Assembly (NCBI GenBank): GCA_007449985.2
Contig: VIIQ02000691.1
Location: 62,001 to 126,000 of the forward strand
Reading direction: 5' to 3'
DNA from: Desmodesmus armatus
Lineage: Eukaryota; Chlorophyta; Chlorophyceae; Sphaeropleales; Scenedesmaceae
DNA length: 64,000 bases
Position numbers and translations under genes: made by a program. Below, in pieces: positions 56,570 to 64,000 of the stretch; the stretch's first letter is position 1, and each line of letters starts with the position of its first letter. A model generated the notes under the pieces. That model searched no databases. It worked only from the letters and a program-made list of their open reading frames with translations, and had not been told where the DNA came from.

Positions 56570-58896
56570 ATGGCTGCACCGCCACCTGATGCTGGATCAG
56601 GTACAAATGTCACATATACTTTCCTTCACTCACTTAAGCCTTCTGCCTTCGCTGACACAAGTGCCCTGGCTCCCATGCAGATGACCATTTGCACTGGGCG
56701 GTTGGATACGATCCCAGCACCCCAAAGAACCTGCGCTTCATGCGAGGGGATGAGGTCGTGCTGGAGCTGCAGTCCAAATGGGGTTTAACCACCCAGCAAG
56801 CTGAGGAGGCTCTACTGTTTGTCAGCTGGTGGGCAACTCCGACCCAGATCGGGCAACTGCTGGTTGCGGCGTCCAGCGACAAACTCCACCCTCATGTGCA
56901 GCAGTTACTATGGGATAGACAGAAAGCGCTGATTCGCCTCTTAAATACCCTGAAGCATCAGCAGCAGCAGCAGCAGCAGCAGCAGGGGGCAGCAGCTGCT
57001 GGTGCAGCAGGGGCAGCAGGGGCAGCAGGTGGCGTGGAGGGTGCCGCAGCAGCTGCAGGTGGGGTGCCTGGCGCAGCAGCAGCAGCAGCAGCTGCAGGTG
57101 GGGTGCCAGGTGCTGCAGCAGCGGCCCCTGCTGGGACAGGCTACGCAGCAATGGGCCCCTCAGCCGGCATGTATTCCGCCATGTGGGAAGCAGCAGGTAG
57201 CAATGCTGGCATGGCCTACGGTGGAGGCTCTGCTGAAGTCCCTGCTGGGGGCAGGGGTCGGGGAGGACGTGCAGGCAGCAGCAGGGGCGGCGGCAGGGGC
57301 GGCGGCAGGGGCAGAGCAGCGTGGGGTGGTAGGGGCCCAGCAGGTGATGAGAACGCAGCAGCAGCAGCAGCAGCAGCAGATGATGATGTGCCTGAGGAGG
57401 AGCCAGTACGGTCAGTGGATGTACTCCCACCAAGGGTGACCAAGAAGGCAAAGAATGCCGCAACAGTGGCGGCAGCAGCAGCAGCAGCAGTAGCAGCGGG
57501 GGAAGTGCAGGAGGGGGAGGCAGAGCGCGCGCTGAAAGCTCTACAGCAGAACGGCGCGCGCCCCTTCTGCAAGGCACCGCCAGGTCGCACGGGCGCTGGC
57601 CAGAACAAGACGCCATGCCCCGCAGGCTGCGGCAAAGAGCTGGCTCCCAACCAGGTGGGTGGAATGTCACCCTGGCCTTTAGGGCCAGCGTTCCAAGCCC
57701 GATGCATCTCTGGCCTGCACACCGGCTTTTGTGTGTTTACTTGTACTGTACATGTCTGGCAGCGCGCGCGCATGTGGGTGGGTGCGTGCATGTGCGTGGG
57801 GGCAGGGGAGCAGGGGGCAGGAAGGCTGCATGTCGCGCTGTTGGTGCACCTGTGGGTGCTGCTGGTGCATCACCCAGCTGCTGCATGCTCGCATATGACC
57901 AGCTGCAGCACAGTGGTTGAGGAAGAGTCATTGAAATGCTGGTCATGCTGCTGCTTGCTTGTGCAGGGGAGGTGCGACGGGTGTGACGTTGATGTGAAGA
58001 AGTTCCGGGCGATGCTGGCGGCTTCCAATGACAGGGGCGTCTGGAAGCAGCCCAACAGGTCCTTGGGTGTGCTGAGGGAGAAGGCACAACAGGTGTACAA
58101 CGCCACAAACGGCCAAACCCACATCGGCCTCGTGGTGTACAGGCAGGGCCTCTCCAAGAACAAGCTGGTCGTCCTGGGTGAGGCATGCAGGCAACCACCT
58201 CTGTTTGTGTGCAGTCTCTGCTGCAATAGCTCCAAGCTCTGGGAGATATGTAGTGCTAGTTACGGCGGTATGCATCAAAGTACCAGGCAGCTGTCACACT
58301 GCGGCCAAACACAGGCGAGACCCTATCACCAGCGCTCGGTTGTGTTGTGCTGCACCGCCTACAACACCAAGTCTTGGAGCCCCTGCAAAGTCTCCCGCAG
58401 TCGGTTACTGCTGACACTGCTGCTATCACACGGTTCTGGGCGGGCCTGAACACTAGGTATTCAATCAACCAACTGATGTGTGTGTGTGTGTTGGTTCAAA
58501 CTTGCAGGCTATGGCAAGCTGGGCGACAGGATCAGGGATCACAAGCTGATCAATGGGCTTGTCAAGCAGTTCATGGTTGCAATGGAACGTGACGCCAAGG
58601 CAGCGCAGCAGGGGGCAGCAGGCAGCGGGGATGCGCTAAAGGAGCTGCTGCTGAGTGTGGAAGGCCTTGAGGAGTCAGACCGTGCCAGGTACCAGCAGAG
58701 CTTGGCAGCAGCGCGTGTCACTGTAGAGCAGCTGGGCAGCATGCCACCTGCGCAGCTGATGTTGGTGCAGAACGACACCAAGATCCCAAGTGGTATCTTG
58801 CTGCGCATAAGCGAGGCAGCAGCAGCACTAGCAGCAGCAGCCGCAGCCGCAGAGACAGAGACAGAAACAGCAGCAGGCGCAGAAACAGCCGGTTGA
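56570..58896 (+). CDS. RGG-box protein with putative zinc-binding motif, unknown family, four exons
   Basis: Exons: 56570-56600, 56681-57654, 57967-58177, 58508-58896; GT-AG and in phase, 534 residues. The first ~100 residues are a globular-looking alpha-helical region (DDHLHWAVGYDPS..., LTTQQAEEALLFVSWW). A nine-residue poly-Gln, Ala/Gly-rich stretches and an arginine/glycine-rich RGG box (about 200-232) follow. Next is a basic segment (RVTKKAKNA) and a Cys cluster: C323-x3-C327-x10-C338-x2-C341, with another Cys at 307, plausibly binding zinc; it spans the exon 2/3 junction. The C-terminus is charged and helical, then Ala-rich, ending TETETAAGAETAG. RGG boxes usually bind RNA or nucleic acids, so a nuclear or RNA-granule role is possible. 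I do not recognise the family. Confidence 0.85.
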
Positions 58897-59624
58897 GTGG
58901 CGTGGCAGGGTCTTTGCTGTAGTTGGTGAGGGGGCCTCACGTTGAGGGCTGACGACACCAAGTGCAGGGATGCCTCGATCTCAAGTGTTGGTTGATCCAC
59001 TGCTTGGCAGTGTCAGGACTGATTCCGGCAGCTGCCCAATGGATGGACTGTTGGAGTTGTTGTTAGTGCTGAGAGTAGCTTGAGCAGCAGTGGGTGAGTG
59101 TGCCACATGAGAATGGCCACTTGTCCAGTGGTCAAAAGGGCATGACAGTTGTGTCATGTGCCTGTTGAGTCTCTGACCGTGCGAGGGTCATGCGCCGGGG
59201 TGCGTGCCTGGTAGGGCATGCCTAAATTCCCTTCTTGTAGGGAGAGTGTATGCTGTTGGAGTCAAGCAGCTCAGGAGGGGGCAGAAATCCCTTGGGGGCA
59301 GAAATCATAGAGTGTAAACCTTTGAGAACCTAGTACAAGAGAAGCAGTTATATCCATAGCAGGAGCAGACATCAGCAGCTCACGGCCCCATGCGATGAGG
59401 TGTTCACGCAGGTATCCAGCATCAGCAGCAGCCGGCTTCACATGCAGCACTGACGGCAGATTGCATGCACAGCAGCTTGCAACCATACTGTCTGTGACGT
59501 ACAATCAGCACCTTTCTGTCATGGTGTCAATGCAAGACACTGAACATACCATAGATTACAGCATCACACACAAAAGCTGTGTGTTTGCAAGGAGGCGGCC
59601 AGCAGTAGAACAGCTTGCACTCCG
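58897..59624. other. Intergenic: RGG-box gene 3' UTR to satellite array
   Basis: No gene seen. This is the unique sequence leading into the tandem array. Confidence 0.5.
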
Positions 59625-61528
59625 CGGCGAGGCGTATCTGAAGCATTGCAAGCTGCGGCCTGCAACCGCCACAAACAGCCAGCACCGCCCCTGAGGGCTC
59701 TGAGAACCCCACAACCCTACTCCATGGCCCCTATGACACAAGCATTGTAGGGGGGGTGCATCCTCAGAAACCCGCTGGCGTGGCCGCAATGCTGCTAGCA
59801 ATGCTTGCAAGCAAAGGGTGGTGTGTGTGGGGTGTTTGGGGGGGGGGGGGGAAGGTGGAGGGGGGGGGGGTAAATGGCCTGTCCCTTGATGTCTGGCTCC
59901 TCAAATGTGACATGTGGCCTTCAGTTTGAGCCTGTAGGTACTTGTTGGCAGTGGCGCGCTGTGCTGAGCATTGCGTCATGGCCTCGCAAGGGGGGTTTTG
60001 ATGCCCCGAAACAAGGGATTTTGAGTTTTTGGGGCGATGTGAGTTATGGTTGAAAACAGGCTGCTTATGCTGTGGGAATCACTGCCAGAGCCTCCTATGG
60101 TACCAAATCCATTGCTTAAGGCATGTTTGGTCCCCTGTACAGGCAGCGCTGCCTGTCGCTTGTCGCCAAGTGGTGTGACTTGAGGCGTATCTGAAGCATT
60201 GCAAGCTGCGGCCTGCAACCGCCACAAACAGCCAGCACCAACCCTGAGGGCTCTGAAAACCCCACAACCCTACTCCATGGCCCCTATGACACAAACATTG
60301 TAGGGGGGTGCATCCTCAGAAACCCGCTGGCGTGGCCGGCAATGCTGCAAGCAATGCATGCAAGCAAAGGGTGGTGTGTGTGTGTGGGGGGGGGTGTTGG
60401 GGGGGGGGGGGGGGGGGGAGGTGGAGGGGGGGGGGGGTAAATGGCCTGTCCCTTGATGTCTGGCTCCTCAAATGTGACATGTGGCCTTCAGTTTGAGCCT
60501 GTAGGTACTTGTTGGCAGTGGCGCGCTGTGCTGAGCATTGCGTCATGGCCTCGCAAGGGGGGTTTTGATGCCCCGAAACAAGGGATTTTGAGTTTTTGGG
60601 GCGATGTGAGTTATGGTTGAAAACAGGCTGCTTATGCTGTGGGAATCACTGCCAGAGCCTCCTATGGTACCAAATCCATTGCTTAAGGCATGTTTGGTCC
60701 CCTGTACAGGCAGCGCTGCCTGTCGCTTGTCGCCAAGTGGTGTGACTTGAGGCGTATCTGAAGCATTGCAAGCTGCGGCCTGCAACCGCCACAAACAGCC
60801 AGCACCAACCCTGAGGGCTCTGAAAACCCCACAACCCTACTCCATGGCCCCTATGACACAAACATTGTAGGGGGGTGCATCCTCAGAAACCCGCTGGCGT
60901 GGCCGGCAATGCTGCAAGCAATGCATGCAAGCAAAGGGTGGTGTGTGTGTGTGGGGGGGGGGGTGTTGGGGGGGGGGGGGGGGTGGAGGGGGGGGGGGGG
61001 GGTAAATGGCCTGTCCCTTGATGTCTGGCTCCTCAAATGTGACATGTGGCCTTCAGTTTGAGCCTGTAGGTACTTGTTGGCAGTGGCGCGCTGTGCTGAG
61101 CATTGCGTCATGGCCTCGCAAGGGGGTTTTGATGCCCCGAAACAAGGGATTTTGAGTTTTTGGGGCGATGTGAGTTATGGTTGAAAACAGGCTGCTTATG
61201 CTGTGGGAATCACTGCCAGAGCCTCCTATGGTACCAAATCCATTGCTTAAGGCATGTTTGGTCCCCTGTACAGGCAGCGCTGCCTGTCGCTTGTCGCCAA
61301 GTGGTGTGACTTGAGGCGTATCTGAAGCATTGCAAGCTGCGGCCTGCAACCGCCACAAACAGCCAGCACCAACCCTGAGGGCTCTGAAAACCCCACAACC
61401 CTACTCCATGGCCCCTATGACACAAACATTGTAGGGGGGTGCATCCTCAGAAACCCGCTGGCGTGGCCGGCAATGCTGCAAGCAATGCATGCAAGCAAAG
61501 GGTGGTGTGTGTGTGGGGGGGGGGGGTG

Positions 61529-61562
<34 letters not shown>

Positions 61563-62777
61563 AGGTGGAGGGGGGGGGGTAAATGGCCTGTCCCTTGATG
61601 TCTGGCTCCTCAAATGTGACATGTGGCCTTCAGTTTGAGCCTGTAGGTACTTGTTGGCAGTGGCGCGCTGTGCTGAGCATTGCGTCATGGCCTCGCAAGG
61701 GGGGTTTTGATGCCCCGAAACAAGGGATTTTGAGTTTTTGGGGCGATGTGAGTTATGGTTGAAAACAGGCTGCTTATGCTGTGGGAATCACTGCCAGAGC
61801 CTCCTATGGTACCAAATCCATTGCTTAAGGCATGTTTGGTCCCCTGTACAGGCAGCGCTGCCTGTCGCTTGTCGCCAAGTGGTGTGACTTGAGGCGTATC
61901 TGAAGCATTGCAAGCTGCGGCCTGCAACCGCCACAAACAGCCAGCACCAACCCTGAGGGCTCTGAAAACCCCACAACCCTACTCCATGGCCCCTATGACA
62001 CAAACATTGTAGGGGGGTGCATCCTCAGAAACCCGCTGGCGTGGCCGCAATGCTGCTAGCAATGCATGCAAGCAAAAGGTGGTGTGTGTGGGGTGTTTGG
62101 GGGGGGGGGGGGAGGTGGAGGGGGGGGGGGGTAAATGGCCTGTCCCTTGATGTCTGGCTCCTCAAATGTGACATGTGGCCTTCAGTTTGAGCCTGTAGGT
62201 ACTTGTTGGCAGTGGCGCGCTGTGCTGAGCATTGCGTCATGGCCTCGCAAGGGGGGTTTTGATGCCCCGAAACAAGGGATTTTGAGTTTTTGGGGCGATG
62301 TGAGTTATGGTTGAAAACAGGCTGCTTATGCTGTGGGAATCACTGCCAGAGCCTCCTATGGTACCAAATCCATTGCTTAAGGCATGTTTGGTCCCCTGTA
62401 CAGGCAGCGCTGCCTGTCGCTTGTCGCCAAGTGGTGTGACTTGAGGCGTATCTGAAGCATTGCAAGCTGCGGCCTGCAACCGCCACAAACAGCCAGCACC
62501 AACCCTGAGGGCTCTGAAAACCCCACAACCCTACTCCATGGCCCCTATGACACAAACATTGTAGGGGGGTGCATCCTCAGAAACCCGCTGGCGTGGCCGC
62601 AATGCTGCTAGCAATGCTTGCAAGCAAAGGGTGGTGTGTGTGTGTGGGGTGTTGGGGGGGGGGTGTGGAGGGGGGGGGGGTAAATGGCCTGTCCCTTGAT
62701 GTCTGGCTCCTCAAATGTGACATGTGGCCTTCAGTCTGAGCCTGTAGGTACTTGTTGGCAGTGGCGCGCTGTGCTGA
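59625..62777. repeat. Tandem satellite array, unit about 551-577 bp, about 5.6 copies
   Basis: The landmark GCGTCATGGCCTCGCAAGG occurs at 59973, 60540, 61105, 61682 and 62233 (spacings 567, 565, 577, 551). The array begins with a partial copy at about 59625 (GGCGTATCTGAAGCATTGC) and stops within a sixth near 62777 (GTGCTGA). Copies are nearly identical except for GT and poly-G tracts, which differ in length (the longest, about 31 G, at 61531-61561) and explain the size differences. The first partial copy and the last two share small variants (e.g. GCCGCAATGCTGCTAGCAATGC) not found in the middle copies. Recurrent minus-strand frames of 71 and 83 codons are by-products of the repetition. Confidence 0.95.
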
Positions 62778-63414
62778 ACACTTTCAAACAGTCAACATGC
62801 CACTGCTACCAACCAATCGTATGAAACTCATCAGCACCAGAGGGGCTTACTTGACAGAGACCTGCTTGGCAGCTGCAAACAATGACTAGGCGCTGAGACA
62901 GATAAACAATGCTGGATTTGGTCAAAAGCTGTTGTGTGCTGAACATCTACCTGTTGGACTGTAGGAGGCTGTAGAAAGCTGGGTTCAAATCAAATCAAAT
63001 CAAAGTTACACCTGTAGCTATGAAACTCAAGAGCTCATGCCAGCCATTCACTAATATCACAGGGTTTCCTGTGCTTGCTTTGAACAAGTTGCCCAGTCAG
63101 CGTGACTTGCCCTTGGCATGTGCAAGTCACCCGCAACCCCGGCGATTGACTCAACTGACTTGCCCTCTTCACTGAGTGTGCCACAAGACTCATGAGCCCC
63201 TCCTTGCACATGCTGAGACTCCAACAACGTTGCTGCCACCCTTGCCCATGCACCAGGGTGGTACACGGTGGCACCCCCCGCGCTACACAACTTGAATTGA
63301 ATCAGTGTGCTACCATAGTGCAGCACTACAATGATGATACTCTGCTAAAATGCAGCAGCAGCAGCACCAAGCTGCACTGCTCAATGACAACCCCGTAATC
63401 ACCTCCCTGCACAG
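62778..63414. other. Unique sequence after the satellite array
   Basis: A small CAAAT repeat is at about 62985-63004. No gene recognised. Confidence 0.4.
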
Positions 63415-63621
63415 GTCAAACAACCAAATCTTCTGCCGCGCATGCGGCCCAACAAGCTTGCTGACTGGGGTGCAGGCAGCACCACACCTGCTGCCTACCA
63501 CAAAGTGCGCGGCATAGACAGCGCGGGATGCATGCTGCCTTGCGGCAGCACTGCACACCCAACAGTACAGCAGACGATGCAGCAGCAAGCTGCGCTCAAC
63601 CCTGCCGGCGCTCATCCCTGA
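63415..63621 (+). CDS. Possible terminal exon of an unrecognised plus-strand gene
   Basis: After a CTGCACAG acceptor-like site, a 69-codon open frame runs to TGA at 63619-63621, with protein-like composition (NKLADWGAGSTTPAAYHKVRG, then Gln/Ala-rich). It overlaps the minus-strand exon at 63596-63909 by 26 bp. No upstream exon was identified, so it may be chance. Confidence 0.2.
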   Translation, partial: VKQPNLLPRMRPNKLADWGAGSTTPAAYHKVRGIDSAGCMLPCGSTAHPTVQQTMQQQAALNPAGAHP

Positions 63622-63909
63622 TGGCCTGCTGTGTTGCCCGTGCTGCCGTCAGCTGCCGACGCACTGCATGCAGGCCAGACCGAGTCAACGCCAACAATCC
63701 CTCATGTAGAGCCTGGTCCCCAGCCTGTGCAGGCTGCACCCAGCTTGTATACACACCGCTGCCACTGTCCCTAAGCTGCGCTTCTTGCTGCTCATAATAC
63801 ATCACCAGGCTGTCTGCATCACCCTTGATCTTGATCTTGTGCTCTTGTGCTCGCAGCAGGCTATTGTATGCCGCCCAGTACTTCAGCTTGTCCTTGAACA
63901 GCCGCACAC
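63596..63909 (-). CDS. Terminal exon of an unrecognised gene, partial in window
   Basis: The exon starts after a TTGCAG acceptor (63910-63915 on the plus strand) and ends at TGA 63596-63598, giving 104 codons including the stop. The product is mostly helical and charged (VRLFKDKLKYWAAYNSLLRA, EHKIKIKGDAD, a Gln/Glu stretch, then RRQLTAARATQQAIRDERRQG). Upstream exons lie beyond 64000. Family not recognised; a coiled-coil role is possible. Confidence 0.55.
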
Positions 63910-64000
63910 CTGCAACAGTACAGCACCAAAGTACTACTCAACGGTTGACGGGCGCATGGCCAAGGCCTGCACTCAGCTTCATTGAAACCTGCATCATCCC

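Noticed and set aside
59976..62555. Repeated 71- and 83-codon minus-strand frames in the satellite
   Set aside because: They recur only because the satellite copies are nearly identical; no start context, domain or codon-level conservation beyond the DNA identity.
59625..62777. CRISPR-like array
   Set aside because: Units of ~565 bp without short repeats and unique spacers, in a eukaryotic context; it is a satellite.

Overview
Eukaryotic nuclear DNA, almost certainly from a green alga (Chlorophyta). The protein-coding genes are split by GT-AG introns (donors mostly GTGAG or GTGCG, acceptors TTGCAG or CTGCAG). The DNA is rich in CAG/GCA triplets that give poly-Gln and poly-Ala tracts, and it has long C/G homopolymers. 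Three genes encode early light-induced proteins (ELIPs) of the chlorophyll a/b-binding superfamily. A short interstitial telomere-like patch uses the plant-type TTTAGGG unit, which fits a core chlorophyte of the Scenedesmus kind better than Chlamydomonas; the lineage is an inference. No prokaryotic operons, CRISPR arrays or viral genes were seen.

Layout. 1-1611: 3' part of a membrane RING-finger gene (+). 1612-7679: gene-poor, with the telomere-like patch at 3929-3960. 7680-10816: five-exon ammonium transporter (-) with a loop insert of about 215 residues. 11507-16934: twelve-exon strictosidine-synthase-like/APMAP-like gene (-), complete with signal peptide, and carrying a 138-bp tandem duplication of a half exon. 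16935-24333: gene-poor; it holds two repeat families, a complete 1.7-kb non-autonomous hAT-type transposon (21064-22765, perfect 83-bp inverted ends, 8-bp target duplication) and a C/G palindrome. 24334-32468: three tandem ELIP genes (+) with identical exon structure and a shared upstream promoter block. 34508-37730: seven-exon secreted metallophosphatase/5'-nucleotidase (-). 38964-42147: FBXO9-type F-box gene (-), head to head with 42198-51145, a 2334-residue LRR and IQ-motif protein like LRRIQ1 (+). 52077-54663: secreted protein with a short collagen-like triple-helix segment (+). 56570-58896: RGG-box and zinc-finger-like protein of unknown family (+). 59625-62777: about 5.6 copies of a satellite of about 565 bp with variable poly-G tracts. 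63596-63909: terminal exon of an unrecognised gene (-) that enters from the right edge.

Exon boundaries were derived by hand. They are given where splice sites, reading phase and family similarity agree; for the eight genes reported as complete, every exon joins in phase. The genes do not form one pathway. Common themes are photoprotection (ELIPs), nitrogen uptake (ammonium transporter), secreted or extracellular proteins (5'-nucleotidase, strictosidine-synthase-like, collagen-like), ubiquitin ligation (RING, F-box) and a probable cilium-related LRRIQ1 homologue. The most novel items are the hAT-type element, the G-tract satellite, the ELIP triplication with its conserved promoter, the RGG/zinc protein without a recognised family, and the collagen-like secreted protein.
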